Of a stretch of 64,000 nt of DNA, positions 52,251-64,000 are shown piece by piece. Source of the DNA: Prinia subflava (taxonomy: Eukaryota > Chordata > Aves > Passeriformes > Cisticolidae); NCBI RefSeq assembly GCF_021018805.1, contig NW_026960607.1:2792501-2856500 (forward strand), read 5' to 3'. The notes beneath the pieces were generated by a model that was given only the letters and a program-made list of their open reading frames with translations, was not told where the DNA came from and made no database searches. The translations under genes and the position numbers were made by a program. Position 1 is the stretch's first letter; every line of letters begins with the position of its first letter.

Positions 52251-54719
52251 ACCTGTAAGCATATCATTTTACTCAAGTTAAATGCCAAACAACTCTGTTG
52301 TCCAAATAAGTGCAAAAATTATTTCTGCTTTATTCTTGTAAAATGCAAATCAAGGAACTGATTTTCTAATCTTGGACTTTTCAAGGACTAGTTGTCTAAT
52401 TTTGGTCAAGTCAGTGAAGACCACATGGCCAAAAAGGTTATTGCTCCTTCCTATTTTTATTCAAAATGCATAATTCATGTTGCTGTGATCCTGGCTGGAG
52501 GCCTTTGTTCATTGAGGAGTTGATGATCCCTGTACGAATGAGTCTGTGTAGGTGCAGCCCCGTGCTGTGCTCCACCAAACATACCGCACAGACACCAAGC
52601 CAGTGTGGGACTTTGCATGTCCTCTGGCCACAGGGTGAACTTGGTCTGTAGGCATCTCCCAGGCAGTGCTGGTCATTATGCAGCAACAAGTTATCAAGTC
52701 AAATTCTTTTTGTTAGGTAGTAGAAATGACAACCAGAGTTTTTTTCTCTGAAGAAAATCCTATAAGAACACAAAAGACCAAAATGAGATTGCCTTAACAT
52801 GGATGAGGTCTGCACAGCATGCTGTGCTCTTGCTGGTCATCTGTTCTGTGCTGCGCACCTCAGGGTTTCCAGCATGTGAATGCACTTAGGTTTGTCTGTA
52901 CTATCTTCTGTTTCTTTACAGTTTTAGCTCCACTAAATTGCATCTTATGGGATGCTTTCCTGCAGGGTCTGGGTGCCTTTCTTAATGGTACATAAATGAA
53001 CTATCATTTCCTGGTACAAAATATGTATGTAATCTAGGTAATCAAATAAATCAGGTTTTTAAAATAGCAGAGGGATAACACATAGCTCACAGTAAGAGAT
53101 GAGGCATTGCTCTGACACATTGCCTCTCTGCTTGAGCTTGGAAGTTCAAATACTGATATGCTACATTGGTGTCTGATAACTAACATTTCTGGTTTACTAC
53201 TTAGTAACTTCTTATATAAACTTTCTTTCCTCTTAAGAATGCCCTTGTATGTTAAATGTCAACACACATGTCAAATAACCTTCTTTTCCAGTTACTAAGA
53301 TAACCTGCTTTTGAGATAGACCAGGTTGAAGGAGTTTTGAAGGAAATTTTGAACAAGATGAGCAGCACCTTTTCTTGAGCTCTCTGTATCAAAAATAGCT
53401 TTTCCAAATAACCTTAAATGCTGGCAAAATGAATTTTGCTGTCATAGTTAAAGGAGGCAGTATCTGAAGCAGAAATAACCTTTTTAAGGAGAGTTTTAAG
53501 GAGAAGGTACAGTTGAGCATATAGTACAATATATAGTTCAAAATTAGGGTAGGAAACTGCTCCTATGTAATCTTAATATGATTTTTACCAAACAGCATTA
53601 GACAGTAATTACTTATTTCCAGTGAAATAACAGGCTGGACTTTTCGGTCTTCATTACCTTCAGATTATTGGAGCACTGAAAGCTAGCATCTTAAAAATAG
53701 AAAGAAAAATTACAACCTGACTGTTGCATCCTTGTTTAACAGCCAGTTCTCAAAAGTGAATGACCAGACAGGTCAAATACAATCAAGACCTTAGCATTTC
53801 CCTTCAATAATAATAAGACAACACTTGCATATGTAGTAGTACAGTACAGGTTAGCAGAGAGATCTGCTCAGGATATCTGATTATAATGTTTAGAGCCAGC
53901 CAAGCAGTAGGTTTTGTTGCAGATGATCAGTCATGGACAATTTTCATAGTCTGATACACACCTCTAGGTATGACTAGGTCATGTGATCCCTGGACAGTCA
54001 GTGACAAAGAATTTAAAAGAAAGTTCCTATTTCCCTCACCATTCTGCAATCCATATAGTCTCCTTGAGCTGGAGAATCCTGTTTTCTCTCCCTGCTTTTC
54101 AGGATACACACACTTCTGGGAACCTGCCAATGACTTCATGAGCACAATTGAGCCATAGGCGTTACTTCTGTTCTGCTCTAAACCCAGTCCCCGCCCAGGT
54201 TGCACTCAGATTGATCAAGACGTGACCATCTGTGCTCATGGTCTTAGCCCTTCAGGTTTCAACCTGTGCTTATGCTTTGTGCTTCCAAGGCTCCTGGTAT
54301 TCTGCAATAAGTACTCTGCACACTTATTTCAAGGTTCACTTGACACAAATTTCTTCTTTGGTGTGTATGTGTACATTATCTTGACTACACGCTGTTACAT
54401 CTATCTAAAAATGATAATGTTACTTGAAAAGAAAGACCCTTATAAAGATTCATTACTTGGTTACAGTATGTTTTTTGGCACTGGAATATATTATTGTTAG
54501 TTTACTTTTAGTATTCTTTGGTGAAATTATTTTGTTTTAATGACCAGGGAGATGTGTTAATGCAGGAGTAACCTGTCTATCTGGAGGACTGTCTGTCACA
54601 CTGTAATTGATTCAGGTTGGTAATCTTAACAGAAAAGACCACGGCTAACTTAATGTAATATGATTTTGACTTTTGTTTACACTAGTGCACATTCAGAGCT
54701 ATTGGATACTGTTTTGTAT
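52251..54719. other. AT-rich intergenic sequence (2.5 kb)
   Basis: No gene or repeat recognised. Confidence 0.5.
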
Positions 54720-54812
54720 AAAATCATGGAAATCAGAGTATCATTAAAGTTGGAAAAGACTTCCAAGATCATCAAGCCCAACCACTAAACCATGTCTAAG
54801 CAACACATCTAC
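54720..54812 (-). repeat. CR1 LINE 3' end, short
   Basis: The plus strand has the reverse-complement CR1 pattern 'gtatcattaaagttggaaaa' followed by 'gacttccaagatcatcaagc'. Confidence 0.75.
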
Positions 54813-57800
54813 AATGTGTATCTCTCCTATGAGTCTTAAGACATACCTCTTCCACTTAAATTCTTTTGTTTGTATTTATAATATGCCTTTCTTCTCCGCG
54901 TATACTTCTTTCCTTATTACAAAATTCTCCTTAATATGTCATTTTCATAACTGTTTCAGGAGCTATACTTATCTTTTATTTACTTGCCCTTTCTCATGTC
55001 AGAATAAGAGAGAAGGTTTTTTGTAACAGAAGTGGGTTTTTTTAGGTGTTCCAGATAAAAAACATCTTCAAGGAAAGTAACTTTTACTTTCAAAATAAAT
55101 AAAAAATAATTTATATCTATTAGTCTCTTTGTTCTCATATCAAATTGTTACCAGAAAACATTATCTTTTTGAATTTTAACTGCCTAACAAGCTGATATTG
55201 ATAGTCTTACATTTCTATGTGAGGGTATACTAAGAAAAGTACAGACAATGTACTTAATTCAAAATTACTTTAAGAGGAAGAGATTTTTTTCTTTACTGAC
55301 ATACAGTTCTTTCTAGTACTTTTATTGTGCTCTAAAATTATGTCATTTCAACCTGGAGACAGTTTTGCAATCTGTAAACGTAAGCTTTTTTTAAAAGTTT
55401 TGAGAAAATGTTTTGCATAGTTTTACATTTCCTATCAGGTTCTTGGGGAACTGAAAACACTCGATCCTAGGTCAGCTGTCTGTGTGGAATCCAATTGATA
55501 CTTTCCCAAACTACCGTTCAAGAAGTGTCTTGAAAACGTGTGAGGTTGAAACGCTGTAGAATATAAAGAGATGGGACTTTTCAGAATAGTTACATTACAC
55601 TTTTCTCTAAAGCAGTAGTAGGACTTCCTCCTGCCATGACTTCAGGATATTTTTCTGAAGATATATATATTGGAGGTCATTTTTTTAAAAGGTTTTGTTT
55701 GACTATTTATTTCTCCCTCTTTTAATAATTCCCTGAAAGAAGTTGTCAACACCTGCTTTCATATCCTGAGTGCTGAGGTAGGGTTTTGGATTTATTCACA
55801 ATATTTTCTACATCAGAATGCTTAGTGTGTAAAGTGCATTGTCCCTTTGCAAGTTGTCATGTGTTTTCTTACAAACAAGAACTATCCAGTTGTTTATACT
55901 CTGAGTTATTGAAATTATCTCACCTTTGCCATGTCTATAATCATCCCTCTTGATATTACCTTCATCCCTAAGCATTGAAGAACTATTTTCTACACTTGCA
56001 AATCAATTTCTAACTATTTTTTCTGATTAGTTTTTTATTTCCTCAGAAATTCTCAATTCTAGCTTTCTTTTGCCTGTTTCAGTCTACTGTATAGTACAGC
56101 AGGACTTACAGAAACACATACACATACTGTTGCACTCACAGGATATTAATCCTAACCATAATTAAGTCTTCTTAGATTCTGACAGTGGGATAATTTTTGA
56201 CATTACTCATGTGTCTTGAACTAATGAGTATTTGGATAAGCTGATTGGTGAATTTGGATGTAAGTAACCAATTATGCCTGTTTATATTTTTATGAAAATA
56301 TGTAGTGCTCTTTGCAGTCTTTATAGATGACAAAATTAATTAATCTAATTTTACTGTTGCTTATTACACTATGAAAGGATTCACTGTCCATTGTTCATTT
56401 CCCTACATCTTCCTTTTATCTGTCATCACTTAAGTCCATAAAAGTAATTTCCATGGCACGTATTTGGAATTTAAATTCGCAAAATCCCATTTTCAAGTTC
56501 TGCAGAAAATATATCTTTTATATTGTCCTACTTTTCCTCATTGAAACCTTAGGCATAGATATGAACAGCCTTTCATAGTATCTTTTTCTAATAATTCATC
56601 AATGACTTCCAAGCCAAAACCTGACAACTGCATAATTTTCCCAATTTGTGTTGTGCTATTTATTCTCCACCACAGAATTGCACAGACATTTGAAATTGGA
56701 GAGACCTTCTTGTATAATTTCTTGCAAAGCTGTGCTGTGAATGTAGTTCTGTTTTGGGTGACCCACAACCTTAATAAGAATCTCTGAGCTTCAAACTAGA
56801 AAGGCTGCATATGTAGTGATATTAATAGTTTCCCACCTAGCACAGTTTGTCAACCTTTGCCAATTAGGCTTTCTTATGGGTGATGTTATGCCAGGCCCCC
56901 ATTACTCCCTTAGGTCAATCACTGTCCTTTCACTCCCCTAGAAATAGTCTAAAATCCTTGATAAAGTTAAGATTCTCAGGCTTTTCTGTTGCCAGTTTTG
57001 CCGGTTTTTATTACTTTCATGAATGTAAACAAGAAGAGGATCAGTACTGATACCCTAGTAGGGTCATATTGATCCAAATCTCTTAGTCTCCAACTTTATT
57101 CAGATTAAAACAGCTGACCTGAAAATATCTCTCTGTCTCTCCCGGTTCCCAAATCTTTCTTTTTTTTCCCCCTAAGAATTCAGAAGAAAATGGTAATGCT
57201 AGAAATAGGTGGATATTAATTTCAAATGGATCTGCAACCTGTTACATGCAGTAGATTTACTCTAGCAGCAATGTAAGTGAATGGTAATTCAAATTATGTG
57301 AAAAACAAAGCCACACTGAACAAACAAGTACAATGAGTCATGTTCAGGTGATCTGTCTAAAAATAAATTAAGGTCCTTTGTAGTCATGCAGAATTCATTA
57401 ATTAAAATGGATTATCCTGAGCTATAGGCTTTGCCATTAAAGAAATTATAAAGAAAAAGCACTGTAATTTATCAATTTTAAAAGACTGGATTTGTATCTC
57501 TGGCAATAAAAATCCACAAGGTGCATTTTCCAGTTCTCAGATACAGAAACTTATTCAGTGATTCTTCATCCACAGTGCTTCAACAATAACTGACAAACCA
57601 GCTCATCAGTATATAAACAGCTTTAATTTGGTTTACTGATGTGTTAGATCTCTGTAGTCTCTATCCTTTACACCAATTCGCATTTATCTCACATTTCTGC
57701 TGGAAGAATGATTAGTACTGAGGCTCTTTGCTACTCTAAAGGATACTCTTCATCTTTAATTTCTAAATGTACTGTTTATTTTGGGTTATAGTGAACTGGA

Positions 57801-59394
57801 AAAAAATCATAAACATCAAATATATAGTTAAAACATTGCAGAAGGGTCAATGGATTAGCCTATTTATTCTGTAGAGGCCATGGAAATATAATCTTGTAGA
57901 AGCATTTGTTTTCAGTCTAGGTTCACAGACAGGCAACACTGCTGTCTTAGAAACTTGAAGTTCAGTGTTCTCTACCTCTGTTTTTCAACAGAAGTGGAAA
58001 AACAAAATATTTACATTCAAGAAAAGATATTCACAGGAAGTGTACACTTAAAGTTTCAAAAGCATTTTTCTTAAATGGATTATGATCATTAGTGTTAGAA
58101 CTTTCCATATTCCCTATGCTTTCCTTTAGTTTATTCCCACTGAATCTGCAACTTGTCCATTGAACAATATTTGTTGGAGACAGTGCAAGGGGTGCTAGCA
58201 GCCCTTTAGTAAAGCCAGCATTTGACATCTAAAAAAATCTATGCTTACCACCTGTTTTTATTAGAGAAAAAATATAGAATCACATCACACATATTCCCAT
58301 TTGCTAATATTTACTGGGATTAAAAAAAAATAAGCACGGGTGTCATACATTAGGGCTCTTGAAAAGCCATGACCTTTTGGTACATTTATTACAAAATATA
58401 AAGAGATTGCTTTCATTATATATGACATAAGTACTTGAGACAGCCGAGGAAGTAGGGAGAAATAAGATTTTATTAAAAGATCCATGGCTCTAAATCTCTA
58501 AGCCCTTTTGCAGTTGATGCAGGGATGTGCACACTGTCTACATCACAGTGCTATTCAGTAGCAGCACAGAGAATTACTTTCAGATACCTCAGCCAGGAAT
58601 TTGCAGAGAATAGCAGTGCTGGGGCTGCACTATTTTTAACTGCTGTTAACTGTAGATAACTTCTAATGAGAAAAATTGAAGTTGACAGGTGGTCATGATG
58701 TATCCTAGAGTGATATAGCCACATATCTGATCCATAACATTTAAATGTTGACAGTACCATATATTTAAGGGAAGTTGCTTTGTTCTGCTGGAATCAATAA
58801 TGCTTACTGATGTGAAAGTATTGATCAAGTCCAGTCAAATTTAATCTGCAAAATGTGTTAGGATTACAGTCTCTCCACCTCTTCTTCCTGGTGCTCAGTG
58901 GGCTTAAAGGAGTTATCAAAGTCAAGAAATAGCCCCCCTGCTTTCTCTTCTGACTCTATGTTGGAGAACACTTTCACTAATGTAGCTTCTAAAGTTTCTC
59001 AGTAGTGACTCCCAGTTCAAGATTGGTGAACCCAAATGTGTCATTTTGTCACTAAATCTTAAAAACAAATGGAAGTACCAGGAATAAGCCATTGGGAGTT
59101 AGAAGCCTAATTACAATGGGGGTCGTAAACCATAGGAAGCCATCTGAGTATGATCACGTTCAAAGACAACCACCATCCATATTCAATATCCTGGGTTTGA
59201 AAACAGCAGCTGTAGCATCTTGTGCTCAAACAAGTTGAATTGCCATCACTGGAGGAATAAATTCAGTTGAATCCCTTGTAGTGCAAGGATGAACTTTCAC
59301 TCACTGAGGTGAAAAGTTCCATTATTCCACATATTAAGGTATTAGGGTGTGTTCCCCAGCAGAGTAAGGGATCGTAGTGAGCAGGACAAATTTC
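54813..59394. other. AT-rich intergenic sequence (4.6 kb)
   Basis: No exon, RNA gene or repeat family recognised. A short (TA)n run lies near 55665. Confidence 0.5.
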
Positions 59395-60343
59395 TAGATG
59401 CAGAAAAACTGTAGGAGAATGCAGAGACCCATGTGGAGTCTACTCTTAAGTGAAGATCAGGTTTATTACCACCTGAAGAACCTGAATGTGCATAAATCTA
59501 TGGAACCCAATGAGACATCCTAGAATTCTGAGGCAAATGGCTGATATAGTTGCCAAGCCAGTCTTCATGTTACTTGAAAGGACATGGCAGTCAGGTGAAG
59601 TCCCAGGTGATTGGAAAAAGGGGAACATTGCACTCATCTTTAAAAAGGGTAGAACAGAGGACCCTAGGAACTACTGGCTTGTCAGCCTCACCTCTGTGCC
59701 TTGGAACGTCATGGAACAGATCCTCCCAGAAGCTCTGCTAAGGCATATGAAGGACAGAGCAGTGATTTGAGACAGCCAGCACAGCTTTACCAAGGGCAAG
59801 TCCTGTCTGACCAACCCAGTGGCCTTCTATGAGTGACTCCATCAGACAAAGGAAGGGCTACAGGTGTCATTTATCTGGACTCTCTAATGCCTTTGACACT
59901 GTCCCCAATAACATCCCTCTCTAAATTAAACAGAGATGGATTTGATGCATGGACTGTTAGGTGGAAAAGGAATTGATTGGACAGTTGCATCCAGAGAGTA
60001 GTAGTCAACAGTGCAGTCACAATGGACACCACTGATAAGTAATGTCTCTCAGGGGTCCAAACTGGGACTGGTGTTATTTGATGTAGTCATTAATGACATA
60101 GAAAATGGGATTGAGTGTAGAGTCACCAAATTTACAGATGACACCAAGGTAAGTGGTGCTGCTGACACTCCTGAACAGCTTGCCCAGAGAGGTTGTGGTT
60201 ACCCTGTTCTGGAAGTGTTGAAGACTAGGCTGGATGGGGCTTTGAGCAACCTGGTGTGGTGGTAGGTGTCCCTGCCCACGGCAGTGTGGTTTGGAACTAG
60301 ATGATCTTTAAAGTCCCTCCCAAAGCATTCTATGAATCTATGA
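59395..60343 (+). repeat. CR1 LINE, ORF2 fragment plus 3' end
   Basis: The 5' part encodes a decayed reverse transcriptase of the CR1 ORF2: HKSMEPNE-like, VPGDWKKGNIALIFKKG and PRNYWLVSLTSVPW lie in a frame at 59486-59770. Later, after stops and frameshifts, VTKFTDDTK appears at about 60120 (the FADD-box region). The 3' UTR then begins directly, with ggctggatggggctttgagc and the terminal 'tatgaatctatga'. The last part of ORF2 is missing, so the copy is internally deleted and inactive. Confidence 0.9.
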
Positions 60344-63300
60344 AGATAAGTGATAATAATACAATTTAAGTGGCAGTAGTAGCTTTTGGGTGTTCACTTT
60401 AACATTATGGCTTCTGCTTGGTGCAGCGTGCTGTTGATGGAGTCCTGAGTATGGTTGTAGAGGGAAACAGAAAAGGAGGAGTTGGACTCATGTTTCTTTT
60501 ACAGTTCCACTGATTGTTTGCTCAAAGTGTGGTAATCCAGACTTTTTGCTCTATTCAAGTATTTCTGTTTTTCAGGTCTGCAGAATAATTGCCTCTGGTT
60601 TAGAATGTCAGCGTTGTTTGTATACTGAGGTTGATACGTATTTTAAGCAGCTTTTAATCCAGTTTTGTAAACTGGATAAGTTGAATCTCAAGAATAAACT
60701 TATGACTCTCACTCTCCCTCACCCTGAAAACACTTTAAAATTCAGTTGTCTCAAAGCTTTGTTGTGTGTTTGTTTTGGCTTTCTGCTGTTTAATTTCTAG
60801 TAGAACATTGTAAAGTTTATGTAATTTTGGGCCTAGCAGTTAATGTGTCCCCTGCAGGCAGGCTCCATATGAACTAGGAAGAAATTCAATTACTGAGCTA
60901 CTGATAACTTAACAGAATGCAAATGGATTAAGATGGCTAAGTGCTCACTTGCTTATAAATGTACCATTTAACTGGAAAACATGCTCTTTAAGAAAAGCAA
61001 CAACATAAAAGCTATTTTTATGTTTTATACTTCTAGGGGTTTATGTATTTCATATTACACCACTTACAATTCAAACTATAGTGGTGTTTATTACAAAAAA
61101 TTAGAATTAAAACAATTAAAAATTATTTTATTTCCCAAACAGAGACAGTGGATATATTTCCTCTCTAAAAAAGATTAATGACCATTTTGATAAAAAATGT
61201 TAGACATTTTATACATAAAATTTGTTTTTCTAGGACATTGATACTGAAATTAAGACTTTAGTTTCTGTAAAATATGGTCATTTCTATGTGTGATCATTAT
61301 TTATTATACATGGAGAAATGAGCTAATTTCATTTTCCTGTTTAAAAATACCCCCTTCTTTATGCAGTTTTCATCCTGATGTTAATTTTATATATATACAG
61401 AAATTGGTCTGTGTTTCTCGTCCTCACAGCCAATGGAGGCATGTGTTTATTAACTTACAGAGTTAATGAATTAGCCCATGTTTCTTTATGGGCTTAGAGA
61501 ATATGGAAATTACTTATTCATAGTGCATGTAATGTATATAGCTGCAGGCTCTTCACTGGTGCATTTCCTTCCCAATGAAAGAAAACAAAACACTGTTCTC
61601 TGTTTTATAGTTATCACATAAGAAACTGACTGTCATGTAGTTCTGGGAAACTGGTTAGATGGGAATTAAAACATAAAGACTAAGTTCACTGCTACTTTTG
61701 ATTTCAAAAGATCATATGCTTTTGTCTGAAAAGCTACACAATTTAAACAAGAAAATAATAATAAAACCTATTAAAAATCCTTTGTTTGAATAATCACATT
61801 ATGAAGTCATCCTATGAAGGGCAAGTCAATTGAATTAAATTAGTGCTTTATTAAAGTAATAAGTGCTAGATAAATATGCAACTTTTGTAGGCTGAAGGAG
61901 ATAATTTATCTTTATACTGAATACTATAAATATACTCATTGAGATAATTGGCATGAATCTGGATATTTGATTCATTTCAGTGGACCTTTAAAAGCAAATT
62001 TTTAAAGAAATATTCCTCTGTAACTTTTATGAAACTGATATTCTTCAAATCATAAACCAATTTTTTTTTCACAACAGTGAAGACATTAAATATAACTTGC
62101 AGTTGTGGGGTTAGAAGAATGACTTTCATAAAAGTGTTTTTATGAAATAAGTTTGAAAGAGAAATAATGATATATATCTGGTGTTACTACCATAGCATAT
62201 TATTATTACTGGATTTTTCATAATGTGCAAAATCTGTTTGAAAACAAATATTCTGGGATTGATTCTTACTCCTACAACATATAGAGCTTTACAACCCTGT
62301 CAAAAAAGACATTCATATACGTATTGAGTCATAAATACAGAAATATTTCAGTTAGGGTTATAGTCAAGATCTGCAGTCTGCCCATATCTTGTAAAAGCAG
62401 CAACTGCCTGAAACACAACCAAACAGCTTTTCAGAGGAATGTCAGTGTGAATGAGAGTCTCAGTGGACAGCATAGGGTGGGCTCTGCCCAGGACCCCATC
62501 CGTGCAGCCCCACATGTTGTCAGCTCTGGCTGCGTGCCCCACACCTCATGTCCAGCTCCTTGCAGCCACAGAGACAACTGGGAGCCTGGTTATAGTGGTC
62601 AGTTCAGCAAAAGCTAGCAGCCTGATAGATTCAGTAAGGTCTGAATCAGGAGAGTCAGGAACGAGACTTTAAATTAACAGTTTACATGGTGATGTGGTTT
62701 TATTCCATGTTCTCTTCCTTTAGCCTGTAAGACTCTGTAGCATAGTAACTATGTAAAAACATAAAGTCCTGCACTTGAATAGAGATTATCTAATGTTAAA
62801 ACCAGCTGGTTTACAGTACCAACCTATTGGTGGATTATGACTAAGGTATCCTATACATTACAGGAACAAGTTCTCAGAGCTGTTTCTGCACATGAATAAA
62901 TTCAGATATATGCTATGATATTGGCAACAGGTTTATTTTTATTCTTGCTTCAGAAACATTTTATGAGTCATTTAACACATTAGTTCATCTGGAATAATAG
63001 CTAACCTACTATACTCACTCCTTTGCCAGCTTGATAGATGTGTGAAAGAAGATACAGCCTAATACACACAGCAAAGCAGCATAATCAGTTTAAATGCTGA
63101 GGTGTGCTGTGGTTCTCCTTGCTTGAGAAAGTCCAAATTTTTTTTACAGAAAAAAATACTAAAAATAAGATAGCAAAGAGAAAGACTTCTTAAATCTTTA
63201 TGGCTTTAGTTTAGTAGATTTCTGTTTGCTTCTTTTTCTCTACTTTCTCATTCTTCCGTTTCTTTGTAGACTAGCATGGTCTAGTCCATGAGGATTCATA

Positions 63301-64000
63301 TACCTTCTGTTAAACTTTTTCAGCTCAAATGAGTAAAAACTAACAGTGTATGTGTCCTGGGGTTTTTTTTAAACCATCCCAAAGAGAAGCCTATTTTCTG
63401 GAACTTTCTGTATTGTATTTTGTCACACAAACAAAAAAAAGGGTATCTATAGGCTGCACACCATCCAGAGTTTGGACCATATCTTAAATTAAGGAGGTAT
63501 GTTCATGCCTTCAGTCATCTGTGTCTGTGATGGAAGTAATGTTCTCAAAGCTTACTTCAGATGTACTTGTCAGGAAAATCCATAAACGTCAGAGGTTTAT
63601 GTCCAAAAAGGAGACAGAGGAGTCCTGCAACTTTATTTGGATAAAGGGAGAGAGTCCACTGGGGCACATGCCCATGGGTTTTTTTCTCTTGAGGTTTCAG
63701 AGAGCGCAGCCTCCTTTCATCCTAAACTCCTGGCTGCATTGTGCCCTCTTCCTTTCCCCACTGGCTGAGGCACTAGGAAGGTACAGCCTTCCCGAACCAC
63801 CTACCACATATTCCCCCCACTAGAACCTACTCTTTTTAGCCAAAGCTCAGAAACTCAGGCTTGTGCAGACCCTTGTCTGTTTCAAGAGCCAAGCTGTCTG
63901 GGCTCTGCAACCAACCTGCTGCCCAAAGTTGGCAGAGACATTAAGACCCATTTCAAAGATGTTAACACCCATACCTTCACCCATCAAATGGTTTGTAAAG
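60344..64000. other. AT-rich intergenic sequence (3.7 kb)
   Basis: No gene, RNA or repeat family recognised. Small open frames such as 62324-62617 and 63521-63823 have no known domain. Confidence 0.5.

Noticed and set aside
52050..52361. Open frames of about 70-95 residues in the T/G tract
   Set aside because: Low-complexity artefacts.

Overview
The window is vertebrate nuclear DNA, almost certainly from a bird and probably a songbird (passerine). The evidence is CR1 LINE 3' ends on both strands, several families of avian-type LTR elements, a two-exon ITPRIPL1-like gene, and an AT-rich background with no operons, tRNAs or rRNAs. The only recognisable host gene is the ITPRIPL1-like gene at 36400-38321 (minus strand), and its reading frame carries two in-frame stops. 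Everything else that can be named is a transposable element or a simple repeat. LTR-derived DNA makes up roughly 40 percent of the window by my tally. Nearly all of it lies in the first 52 kb, and the last 12 kb is LTR-free.

Layout. 386-3068: a complete but gene-less LTR element (minus) with matching LTRs, 6-bp TSDs, a tRNA-Lys-like PBS, a PPT and a GC-rich body containing a 33-bp tandem repeat. 3650-12052: AT-rich DNA with three CR1 tails, a GGAA microsatellite, a CpG-rich island and a 280-bp hairpin-forming inverted repeat. 13399-19852: a 6.45-kb ERVL-like provirus (minus), gag-pro-pol without env, inserted into an older LTR whose halves lie on either side. 22869-25011: two solo LTRs almost back to back. 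25779-28060: a one-LTR element flanked by a 342-bp direct duplication of host DNA. 28853-31595: three more LTRs. 33383-35857: a GC-rich block with a CR1 tail, then a 1.39-kb solo LTR.

36400-38355: the ITPRIPL1-like gene with TATA box, short first exon, 298-bp intron and a poly(A) signal just past the stop. 39770-40161: a solo LTR. 41822-51295: a class II (ERVK/betaretrovirus-like) provirus (minus) with gag, dUTPase-protease, pol and env all recognisable but broken by stops and frameshifts. Its gag is split by an antisense 1.34-kb solo LTR (47574-48912). 51334-52012: another probable LTR. 52013-64000: mainly featureless AT-rich DNA with a T/G-rich tract, a short CR1 piece and a CR1 copy (59395-60343) that keeps part of ORF2.

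Insertion order can be read from the nesting. The ERVL provirus is younger than the LTR it interrupts, and the 1.34-kb solo LTR is younger than the class II provirus it splits. The ERVL LTRs differ by about 1 percent and the class II LTRs by about 2 percent by eye. No bacterial-type system, CRISPR array or unknown multi-gene cassette is present. The most unusual items are the gene-less LTR element with GC-rich cargo, the 342-bp duplication around a one-LTR element, the hydrophobic N-terminal part of the ERVL gag frame, and the ITPRIPL1-like gene with late stops.
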